Shown in pieces: positions 57,401-64,000 of a stretch of 64,000 nucleotides of DNA. The DNA is from Vibrio tapetis subsp. tapetis. GTDB taxonomy: Bacteria > Pseudomonadota > Gammaproteobacteria > Enterobacterales > Vibrionaceae. The translations under genes and the position numbers were made by a program. Each line of letters starts with the position of its first letter. The first letter of the stretch is position 1. The stretch is from NCBI RefSeq assembly GCF_900233005.1, contig NZ_LT960612.1:186001-250000 (forward strand), in the 5' to 3' direction. The notes beneath the pieces are model-generated. The model saw only the letters and a program-made list of their open reading frames with translations. It was not told the origin of the DNA and did no database searches.

Positions 57401-57648
57401 TGACCCAGTTTCGTTAAATCTAGGGGGCCTTTCACCAACAAGTGCATCGTAATGTTATACGCGGCACTGGCCTTAGCATCTTGAGAGACTAACCAAACAC
57501 TTTGCTGAGAAGGGCTTACCGGATAACTCTCCCCAAGCTTTCTCTCTGTGCTCCGCGCCTTGTTTACTGATCTCGTTTTGGCTTTTGCCTTTTTAATCAG
57601 CGCATTAAGCTGTTCAGTATTAAGCTGTTGAATATCAATGGTTGACAT
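54415..57648 (-). CDS. NRPS module C-A-PCP (possible beta-alanine A domain)
   Basis: A 1077-residue module. The condensation domain (about 40-460) has EFHHIAFDGWSTG. The adenylation domain (about 490-880) has AVLYTSGTTGLPKGVS, a core motif 4 reading GFVDALWEVL, VFNLYGSTEVND and LPHGKVNMPAL with the catalytic Lys. The PCP (about 985-1060) has VFDLGFSSLELN. In motif 4 the usual Asp235 is replaced by Val and an Asp sits at 236, with Trp239; the same V-D-W start is known from beta-alanine A domains such as BlmIV. The full pocket by my alignment is V-D-W-Y-Y-T-L-D-I-K, which otherwise differs. The C-terminus is very basic (ARRGQRTSRVRRRTK). Confidence 0.9.
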   Translation of the reverse strand: MSTIDIQQLNTEQLNALIKKAKAKTRSVNKARSTERKLGESYPVSPSQQSVWLVSQDAKASAAYNITMHLLVKGPLDLTKLGHALEGVIQRHATLRTGYRFDSNLGQAVQFLCEAESKPLNVQRFDDVSDWLERASCQNNQPLDFQQGEVYRTTVAKLNEQEHILSLEFHHIAFDGWSTGILLDELRAFYLEQQQDLDVITKDYIDVAGMSQEIASKDALNYWQQKLSNAPVTRLPADVLPSLDTKAFQGAVVRHNLPDSLASALSARGQALGMSNFMLFSAALQYLVGRYNDTQESVIGSYVSGRDKTESQSLIGCFVNNIVLRQAWCESDNLHAFLDISKRTGLEALANQSAPFPEVVKSVGWQSEGHPIYQIGLVMQPEQVSLDSWGELEIRALEAESSYAHMDLEIYVWPKGDAFELVLNYDSSRYTKQRIQWLADHYEQVLRSFATAPLEQPLQSVEIVTVQEQEILNTLDRRKTDQPDMLSELAARLDSISDSYTAMVIDGQVTSYGSLKQRISLWLETFRSRQLQRGERVAFWGERGLEQQAVLAACSVFGVAYVPLDRSLPEVRCQQIINDACPTLLIFEEGEQPAVEFSTQAEILTQDALAKTVSNFTSMIQTIEPRTSFEEFAVLYTSGTTGLPKGVSISVGAANARLNFARNTLTTLPSDRVLQRTPLGFVDALWEVLDTIMTGATSIVAQNHEVASGSLLAELVNTQQVSKLYAVPSLLRMLCMGNHVFPTLRHVYSTAEPFSLTLLSEVQETFPEADVFNLYGSTEVNDIAWHKVCVESVMSGYLGQIVEGARIEIVDQFGRLMPIGCPGEIELTGQQKLLGYTHHQTPAEESDNGQQGAFKMRDLAAVLPSGQVRLIGRKDGMVKIRGNRVEVLEVQMNLRESTGDSGAVVYFSHQYSALIGCWRGSNSPQSTREQLLERLPAYMVPSQLYCLSQIPLLPHGKVNMPALEQLVEAERSLIESQAPAEKTEHEQALEDIYAGVLQVNACDIDKNVFDLGFSSLELNQVQHQVMTTLDKAVDVVTLLKYPTIRSLAQYLFGSKDLSTNKPARRGQRTSRVRRRTK

Positions 57649-57650
57649 GA

Positions 57651-60600
57651 TTACTCGTCTCCTTGACGCGTTGCTTGAACGAGCTTCTCACCAATCAAAA
57701 TCGATTGTTGTTGAATCGTTGGGGAAAGAAAAATGTCGGCGAGTGAGAGTTCAATACCAAACGTGTCGTTGACCAAACTCGACAAACGTGTCGCGGTAAT
57801 AGAGTCAGCCCCTAGCATGAAGAAGTTATCGCCCATGTACTGCACATTCTCATCAATCAATTGCTGCCAAAGCTGAGCAAGAAGAACAGACAGCGCGCTT
57901 TCAATCGCTTGCTGGTCTTGACCTGTACTGCTGCACCAATCGCACAATTGCTGCCTGTTAATTTTATTGTTGGCCGTAAGAGGCCACTCATTGAGGGCTA
58001 ACCAACTCTGAGGCATCAGCGCCACAGGTAATGACTCTGACATGCGTTGCTTTAAGCGCACGTCAAGTGTGTCATCTGGCGAATTATCGGCGAGATAACA
58101 CAAGGCAAGTCTATCGCCATGATCCCCTGTGATAATTAAGGCGACACTTTGAATCACACCCGAAACGCTCGCGGCGATTTGCTCTATTTCACTTAACTCA
58201 ATACGGTGTCCATTCAATTTCACTCGGTTATCGGTTCGACCAATGAACTCAATATTTCCACAAGGGCGCATTCTACCAATATCACCCGTGCGATAGAGAC
58301 GACCATATTTAGGGTGTGAGATAAACGCGTGTTCATTCAGGTCAGGGCGATACAGATAACCATCAAACACGCCCGTGCCAGTGCACAACATTTCACCAGC
58401 AACCCAAGTCGGTGCAAGCTCACCGTCATTAGAGAGGATCAAGTAGCCACTGTTATCGACTGGTCGTCCATAAGGCAAAGAGGGCCAATCACCAGCATCG
58501 TGGGATACTTTGGAGAAGATATTCCAAACGGAGATCTCGGTAGGACCACCAACGGTGTACAGTTGGCAGTTTGGCGCAACAGACTTAAGCAGCTCTGGTG
58601 TCTCTGTCGGTACCCAATCACCACCTAAGATCATGAGCCTCAAACTCTCCAACGTGATGGCTTGTGCATTTGCCGTGGCAATCAACTTTTGGGCAGCCGC
58701 AGGAACGCCATTCCATACTGTCACTTTCTGAGCGTTTACCAATTGCATCCACTCTTCAGGCAAACGACGATGCGCCTCGTCAGGAACAATCAGCGTCGCG
58801 CCCGCCAGTAATCCACTAAATAAGTCGAACACTGACATATCATGATGGATGGCACTCAACGCCATAATGCGATCATTTTGATTGAGGCCAAATGTTCTTT
58901 GATTAAACTGGGCAAAATTGCTTAACCCTTTATGTTTGATCGGGACCCCTTTTGGCGTGCCTGTTGAACCTGACGTGTAGATCACATACGCTAAATCGTC
59001 AGCGTCGCTGTCTTTACGAGACAGTTGCTCGCCCGAGCCTTTAGTCAATACATCCACGTTGATTTTTTGTATATCTAGCCCAGACAATACCGAATCCGTT
59101 TGATACACAAGCACATCAGCACCAGACTCTGAAAGAATCGAGCTAACCCGCTCACTAGGCGCTTCAATATCAATCGGTAGATAGGCGTAGCCTGCAATCA
59201 CACAGGCGTATGCCGCCATAATTTGGGCTGGTCCTTTTCGCAAAAACAACGCCACCAAACCAGATTGTGGGTTAGCTGCTTGTAAATTGACGGCCATCGT
59301 CTGGACCTCAGAATACAGTTCCGCCCAAGTGATCACATCGGAACCACATACCACAGCGATACTTTCAGGTTGACGATACGCATGATCTTGGAGTACGGCA
59401 TGCCAATCGACAAGCTGATAAGGCGTAACCGTATCGTTGATTCCATCCCACATAGTCTGCTGTACTTCTGGAAGACAAGCTTTCAACGACGTGTTCCAAT
59501 TGGCATTGTTTGATGAAATAGCGCACAGCAATCGCTCAAATTCATCAAACATCGCCGAAATCACACCTTGTTCGAACTTGTGAACCAATGCATCCCAATT
59601 AACGTTGAGTTCATCTTTCAACATAAAGTACTGGCAATCTAAATCGACTTGAGGCGTTTGAGAGATGGCATGTTTGATTGAGCCGAAGATTGCAATCTCA
59701 TCCTCAAATTGCTTTTGCTCTTGACCTAGCTCCGGCGAAGCGGTGAACACCACAGGCATATTCGCAACACTGCCATGCTTTTGCGTAAGAGAGCGTAACA
59801 ACTCCATACCACTCACAGATGAATGTTCCATGTCTTTCATCATCTGGTTCTGAAGGTTTTTCACCTGCTCAACGAATGGCAGTTCAGTATCTAGGCTAAC
59901 CTCAAGCAATGAAAATGTCGCAAATTCACCAATTACCTGATTGATGTCAGGGTGTACACTCGGTCGATTAAATCTTGGAATATTCAGCGTAAAACCATTG
60001 TCACCAGACCACTTACCCAGAACTAAACTGTAAACCGTCATCAAAACACTGCTCAGCGTGACACCATGATGCTGTGCATAGGCTTTTAATTGTTGAGTCT
60101 GATCTTGTGGCAACGTAGTGAGAAAACGTTCAAACCCTTGCCCTGCTTCTTTTCCATTACGCTTCGCTGGCAGACTCGGCGCTGACGGGAGCGTCTCAAG
60201 GCGCTGCTTCCAATACTCTTTCGCTTTCAGGGCGGTGTCAGTGTCTCGCTGAGATTGTTGATACACAACATAGTCTCTAAACGTCAGTGTCGATGAACCC
60301 AAACCATCGCTGCTTCCATGCTGGTACAAAGAGGCGAATTCTTTCAAAAGAATCTGATAGCTTCGACCATCAATGCACCATAAATCTAAGCTCAGATGCA
60401 GACGGTAGTCGTTCTCAGCCAGTTTTGTGACAACAACCTGGTTTTGTGGCCACTGAGTGAGATCTGATTTCCGATGCGCCAATTCCTTGCGTAAAGCCTC
60501 TAAACGGTGAGGCTCAACACTGAAATCTAACAGCTCGATATTCACTTGAGGGATATCTTGCAAAACTTGTTGATATTCCGAATCAAGCACCACAGCATGC

Positions 60601-60872
60601 AACATGTCATGCCTTGCTATCACCTCATTGAGTGCCCACTCGATCCGTTCAATATCATAAGACCTATTTTGGAACTCCAAATACAGATGCATAGCGACAT
60701 CACCACCGTCAAGATGGTGACCTCTTCCTAACCAATAGGCTTGTTGCATATCGGTCATGGCGAACGGTTCGTAACGTGAATCTCTGTGCGACGTAACAGC
60801 CTCGGCCTTTGGTTGATTGTTCCTGAGCCGATTAAGAAGTTTCGCCTTGATTAGACTCGATTCCTGCGTCAT
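57651..60872 (-). CDS. NRPS module Cy-A-PCP (heterocyclisation)
   Basis: A 1073-residue module. The first domain (about 30-450) is a cyclisation domain: it opens AMTDMQQAYWLGRG, has DLWCIDGRS matching the DxxxxDxxS motif that replaces HHxxxDG, and RFNRPSVHPDINQVIGEFAT typical of Cy. The adenylation domain has YVIYTSGSTGTPKGV, HHDMSVFDLFSG, LGGDWVP, VGGPTEISVW, YRTGDIGR and NNKINR. The PCP has FFMLGADSITATR. The pocket (D235, M236, F239, N278, I299, G301, V322, V330, W331) fits neither the Cys nor Thr code exactly; Cys, Ser or Thr are expected. The product would be a thiazoline or oxazoline. Start overlaps the preceding PKS stop (ATGA). Confidence 0.92.
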   Translation of the reverse strand: MTQESSLIKAKLLNRLRNNQPKAEAVTSHRDSRYEPFAMTDMQQAYWLGRGHHLDGGDVAMHLYLEFQNRSYDIERIEWALNEVIARHDMLHAVVLDSEYQQVLQDIPQVNIELLDFSVEPHRLEALRKELAHRKSDLTQWPQNQVVVTKLAENDYRLHLSLDLWCIDGRSYQILLKEFASLYQHGSSDGLGSSTLTFRDYVVYQQSQRDTDTALKAKEYWKQRLETLPSAPSLPAKRNGKEAGQGFERFLTTLPQDQTQQLKAYAQHHGVTLSSVLMTVYSLVLGKWSGDNGFTLNIPRFNRPSVHPDINQVIGEFATFSLLEVSLDTELPFVEQVKNLQNQMMKDMEHSSVSGMELLRSLTQKHGSVANMPVVFTASPELGQEQKQFEDEIAIFGSIKHAISQTPQVDLDCQYFMLKDELNVNWDALVHKFEQGVISAMFDEFERLLCAISSNNANWNTSLKACLPEVQQTMWDGINDTVTPYQLVDWHAVLQDHAYRQPESIAVVCGSDVITWAELYSEVQTMAVNLQAANPQSGLVALFLRKGPAQIMAAYACVIAGYAYLPIDIEAPSERVSSILSESGADVLVYQTDSVLSGLDIQKINVDVLTKGSGEQLSRKDSDADDLAYVIYTSGSTGTPKGVPIKHKGLSNFAQFNQRTFGLNQNDRIMALSAIHHDMSVFDLFSGLLAGATLIVPDEAHRRLPEEWMQLVNAQKVTVWNGVPAAAQKLIATANAQAITLESLRLMILGGDWVPTETPELLKSVAPNCQLYTVGGPTEISVWNIFSKVSHDAGDWPSLPYGRPVDNSGYLILSNDGELAPTWVAGEMLCTGTGVFDGYLYRPDLNEHAFISHPKYGRLYRTGDIGRMRPCGNIEFIGRTDNRVKLNGHRIELSEIEQIAASVSGVIQSVALIITGDHGDRLALCYLADNSPDDTLDVRLKQRMSESLPVALMPQSWLALNEWPLTANNKINRQQLCDWCSSTGQDQQAIESALSVLLAQLWQQLIDENVQYMGDNFFMLGADSITATRLSSLVNDTFGIELSLADIFLSPTIQQQSILIGEKLVQATRQGDE

Positions 60873-63826
60873 CGGATGTTCTCCATCTCTTCTGGTTGTT
60901 CTTCAGCCAATGCCATTAACGTATTCATAAATTGGCCGAAAGTGCGTTGATTTAGAAAGCGGCTGATCGGAAACGAAAGGTCTAGCTGCTTCTCAAGCTG
61001 ATCGCAGATTTGAATCGCGGCCAGTGAATTCCCCCCCAACGCATAAAAATCGCTGTCATCGTTAATGGTGACTCCCGCACCTAACTCGGCGCACCACAAA
61101 GATTTAAGCCAAGCGGTAAGTTCATCGTCGACAACCTCTTCGGCCTCATCTTGTGACAACACTTTGCTATTTACTTCACTTTGCCAGCGAACCGCATGTG
61201 GAGCTTGCTCACTCCAAAAACGAGTTGTATCAAAACAGTAACTGGGAATGTTAGCCGGTGGCTGGCGTTTGGACTCGCCGTTCAAACGATCGCAACAAAA
61301 GGCGATGGCGTGAGACTCTGCCAACCACTTATTTTCCTCATTTTTCGAAAATACCGTGGTAACAGAAAATTTGGTGAGCTTTGCTTGAACAAGGTCACCC
61401 AACACGCTGGTGCCACCACATTCAATCATTGCAACATCGTGCTCCAACAAGTTGTCGATCACCAAGTCAAAGCGCACTTCCTGAGTGAGATGTTTAACCC
61501 AATAATCCGCATCGACGCTAAACAATCGTTGACCGGTTAAGGAGCTTATCCAATCACCTTGTACCGGTTGGAACTCAACACATTCACATGCTAAGCGAAA
61601 ATCTTCACATGCCGACATCATCTGTCTGGAATGGAAACCATGTGTGGTCTTGAGTCGCTTTGTTTGATAATTTCTACGCTTCAGCTCGGACTCAAAATCT
61701 TGAAGTTCCGTATTACAACCCGCAACAACACACTGCTGTTCACCATTCACGACAGCAAGATCAAGTGTTTCTGGCAAAAGCGACAGTACTGCCTCTCGGT
61801 CTAGACGTATGGCCATCATTCCCACGTCACCTTTACAGTGCTTTTCAATGGCTAAGCCACGCTGGCATACTAACGACACCGCTTCTGGCAAAGTCATCAC
61901 GCCACAAATTAACGCCGCGGCGAATTCTCCAAGGCTGTGACCAACCACAGTGTCATATTGAACACCTGCAGCCGTTATGGTTTTCGCCAAAGCAAATTGA
62001 TAACAGAACTGGTAATAATGTGCGCCACCAGCATTAGAAAAAGCATGGTTGAAATCGACGTCCCCTTTCCACACCGAAGACGCCGGGTAAATATCGAGTG
62101 CTTCGTCAAGATAATCATCACATTGATCAGTCACCGATTTAAATATCGGATCATTTTGATACAGGTAACGCCCCATGCCTTTCCATTGCGCTCCCTGACC
62201 AGTAAAGGCAAGAACCAATCGACTTGCGCCTTGCTTTAATACGCCATCAGTTAACGACGCTGTAAGCTCTTGCCAGTTATGCCCCACTGCCGCGGTACGA
62301 TAGTTAAAATGATGTCGATTCCACATCAACGCGTTGCTTGCGGCACGCAGCTCAGATTGGTTTGGTCTATTTTCTGTCAGCCAAGTTTGCCACGAAGCAA
62401 CTTGTTCGATTAATGACGCTTCACTTGTGCCACTAAACGTTAATAGGCTGGTATCTTGAGGCTCAATCTGTTGGGGCTGATCATCGGCTTTCAAGCGCGG
62501 CGCTTGTTCTAAAATAAGGTGTGCGTTGGTGCCACCAAAACCAAGTGAGCTGATCGCTGCCCGTCGAACATCACACTCCGGCCATGTAAGCAAAGTTTTT
62601 GGTAATGCAAAGTGAAACGCGTCAAGGTTCAAAGTAGGATTAGACTCGGTATTGCCTGCATTGGGTGCAATTTTTCCATGGTAAAGAGACAGCACCGTTT
62701 TAATAAAACCAGCAATGCCCGCTCCTGCGTTGGCATGACCTATGTTGCTTTTTACAGCACCAAGGTATTTCGTGGACTGTGAATCCCCGTACACTTTACT
62801 CAGAGCGCGAACTTCTATTTCATCGCCAAGTTGAGTCCCGGTTCCGTGTGTTTCAATGAATTGAATTTGAGCAGGCAACAGATCTGCCAACTGCAAAGCT
62901 TTGTTCATCACGGCAGACTGCCCCTCAACACCAGGAGCCATAAAGTCCATCTTGGCTCGCCCATCATTATTAATTCCAGCACCACGAATCACAGCCCAAA
63001 TATGGTCACCATCATCAACGGCATCTTCCACGCGCTTTAACACTACCGTAGCCACCGCATTGCCATTCAAGGTGCCCGAAGCATCTTGGCTAAACGGTGA
63101 ACACTGCCCATCTTGAGACAAAATACTGCCTTGCTGACGAACGTAACCGACCTCTTGAGGTAAAGTTAACGCTGCCCCACCCGCAATCATCAAATCCGCT
63201 TGATAAGTCTGAAGCTGTAAGCAGGCGTTCGCGATAGCAACCAATGAGCTTGAACACGCCGTCTGAACGGTCAATGCTGGTCCAGTTAAGTTAAGTTTGT
63301 AGGCTGCCCAGGTCGCTAAAAAGTCATTACTGTTACCAGTTAGCACTTGCAATGCTTTGGCATGATGGTTTGCATCCAAATGTGCGGTAACCGTTTCCCC
63401 TAAATAACCGTTCGGATTACTGCAAGCGATGACCCCAGCGTTCAGAGTATTAAGCTTCATTGGGTTATAGCCCGCGTGCTCTATTCCTTTCCAACACGCT
63501 TGAAGGAATCGACGACATTGAGGATCCATTGTCTCTGCCTGTACTGCCGTCATTTCAAAAGCACGGGCATCAAACTGGTCTACATCTTCAATGGGCATTG
63601 ACCACGGAACATAATTTTCATCATGAGTTTTCTGTGCGGGCATACCTATTTTCGTCGCGTTGTCGGGAGAGGTATAACGCCCAGCGCTTTTTCCAGATTT
63701 TAAGAGAGACCAGAACTCATCAATGTTTTTACAGCCAGAAAATTCGCCTGACATACCGATAACGGCAACTGCCCCCAAATCGGATAAGATACTGATGTCC
63801 GCTTGAGCCTTTTTAAAATTTTCCAT
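60869..63826 (-). CDS. PKS module KS-AT-ACP
   Basis: A 985-residue module, uninterrupted. The KS (about 18-440) has TACSSSL, ETHGTGTQLGD and KSNIGHAN with all three catalytic residues. The AT (about 545-840) has LAFTGQGAQWKGMG, VVGHSLGEFAAALI and THGFHSRQM, close to the malonyl-type HAFH motif. The ACP (about 910-980) has FYALGGNSLAAIQ. There is no KR, DH or ER. It overlaps the upstream gene stop by one base (TAATG) and the next gene by 4 bp, so the line is translated as a coupled series. It passes its chain to the Cy-A-PCP module. Confidence 0.94.
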   Translation of the reverse strand: MENFKKAQADISILSDLGAVAVIGMSGEFSGCKNIDEFWSLLKSGKSAGRYTSPDNATKIGMPAQKTHDENYVPWSMPIEDVDQFDARAFEMTAVQAETMDPQCRRFLQACWKGIEHAGYNPMKLNTLNAGVIACSNPNGYLGETVTAHLDANHHAKALQVLTGNSNDFLATWAAYKLNLTGPALTVQTACSSSLVAIANACLQLQTYQADLMIAGGAALTLPQEVGYVRQQGSILSQDGQCSPFSQDASGTLNGNAVATVVLKRVEDAVDDGDHIWAVIRGAGINNDGRAKMDFMAPGVEGQSAVMNKALQLADLLPAQIQFIETHGTGTQLGDEIEVRALSKVYGDSQSTKYLGAVKSNIGHANAGAGIAGFIKTVLSLYHGKIAPNAGNTESNPTLNLDAFHFALPKTLLTWPECDVRRAAISSLGFGGTNAHLILEQAPRLKADDQPQQIEPQDTSLLTFSGTSEASLIEQVASWQTWLTENRPNQSELRAASNALMWNRHHFNYRTAAVGHNWQELTASLTDGVLKQGASRLVLAFTGQGAQWKGMGRYLYQNDPIFKSVTDQCDDYLDEALDIYPASSVWKGDVDFNHAFSNAGGAHYYQFCYQFALAKTITAAGVQYDTVVGHSLGEFAAALICGVMTLPEAVSLVCQRGLAIEKHCKGDVGMMAIRLDREAVLSLLPETLDLAVVNGEQQCVVAGCNTELQDFESELKRRNYQTKRLKTTHGFHSRQMMSACEDFRLACECVEFQPVQGDWISSLTGQRLFSVDADYWVKHLTQEVRFDLVIDNLLEHDVAMIECGGTSVLGDLVQAKLTKFSVTTVFSKNEENKWLAESHAIAFCCDRLNGESKRQPPANIPSYCFDTTRFWSEQAPHAVRWQSEVNSKVLSQDEAEEVVDDELTAWLKSLWCAELGAGVTINDDSDFYALGGNSLAAIQICDQLEKQLDLSFPISRFLNQRTFGQFMNTLMALAEEQPEEMENIR

Positions 63827-64000
63827 TATTTATTCATCCGTCGCTTAAATCGCTCTTTGACTGACGCATTACGCACCGCGCGATTATCTTTTTCGAGTGG
63901 TTCATTTGGCGTAGTCGCCTCTTGCGGGGTGAGCCTAGTCAACATCAATGTCATTGACTGCAAGGTAGGCGCTGAGAAAAGATCCGCCATCATGACGTTT
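63826..64000 (-). CDS. C-terminal end of a carrier-domain protein (partial)
   Basis: The last 57 codons of a gene entering from the right. The segment MADLFSAPTLQSMTLMLTRL resembles the final helices of an ACP/PCP domain (DLFxxPTLxS), followed by a basic tail ending VKERFKRRMNK. It overlaps the PKS start (TAATG), so it is the upstream member of the same assembly line. Its other domains are outside the window. Confidence 0.7.
   Translation of the reverse strand, partial: NVMMADLFSAPTLQSMTLMLTRLTPQEATTPNEPLEKDNRAVRNASVKERFKRRMNK

Noticed and set aside
39447..64000. Calling the cluster a siderophore pathway
   Set aside because: A Fur-like site and a Cy domain are suggestive, but no TonB receptor, salicylate/DHB synthesis or ferric uptake genes are in view.
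1..64000. CRISPR arrays, insertion sequences, prophage genes
   Set aside because: No regular repeat-spacer pattern, transposase, integrase or phage structural gene was seen on either strand.

Overview
The window looks like chromosomal DNA of a marine gamma-proteobacterium, most probably Vibrio or a close relative. The reasons are a betBA operon, a nirBD-nirC-cobA operon with FNR/NarP control, DctBD-controlled TRAP-TAXI transport, a tRNA-Leu/tRNA-Cys pair and Vibrio-style intergenic repeats. The genus is an inference; no rRNA or universal marker is present. I saw no transposase, integrase, phage gene or CRISPR array.

Layout. 1-5.6 kb: 5' part of a chemotaxis receptor, a Sel1-repeat protein, a frameshifted AraC regulator, an unknown protein and a eukaryote-like choline/carnitine acyltransferase. 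6-10.8 kb: choline to glycine betaine oxidation (betB, betA) with a short BCCT-like transporter. 11-15 kb: glyoxalase-like protein, AlkB-like dioxygenase and a giant FAD/Fe-S D-lactate (2-hydroxyacid) dehydrogenase. 15-20 kb: nitrite assimilation (nirB, nirD, nirC, cobA). 20.4-21.6 kb: a Cys-rich exported protein and a DsbA-like oxidoreductase. 21.6-30.1 kb: an apparent L-2-hydroxyglutarate (or C5 dicarboxylate) uptake and oxidation locus: lhgO, fused TRAP permease, TAXI binding protein, a sigma-54 promoter with upstream palindromes, and a divergent DctD/DctB-like two-component system. 30.1-37.6 kb: a frameshifted sensor kinase with a periplasmic binding protein, small enzymes and regulators, and a cytochrome c / cytochrome b561 / MarR locus around a large palindrome. 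37.6-38 kb: tRNA-Cys and tRNA-Leu. 38.3-39.4 kb: YkgJ-like protein and small membrane proteins.

39.4-64 kb (continuing past the right edge): a hybrid NRPS/PKS cluster, all on the minus strand. In transcription order it encodes the end of a carrier-domain protein, KS-AT-ACP, Cy-A-PCP, C-A-PCP, a PLP-dependent acidic amino acid decarboxylase, KS-AT-ACP, C-A-PCP-reductase, a terminator, and then an operon behind a Fur-box-like site: RND/MMPL exporter, LolA-like periplasmic protein, beta-barrel outer membrane protein, type II thioesterase and phosphopantetheinyl transferase. The decarboxylase together with the displaced-Asp A-domain pocket (Val235/Asp236) suggests beta-alanine is made and loaded by the line. 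The product should carry a heterocycle from the Cy module, unreduced malonate-derived ketones and a reductively released C terminus. I do not recognise it as a described pathway.

Six apparent single-base frameshifts were found, most at or beside homopolymers: the AraC regulator, the sensor kinase, two in the second PKS and two in the last NRPS. Correcting each by one base restores a full-length open frame with expected domain boundaries. Raw reads are needed to tell sequencing error from real decay or phase variation.
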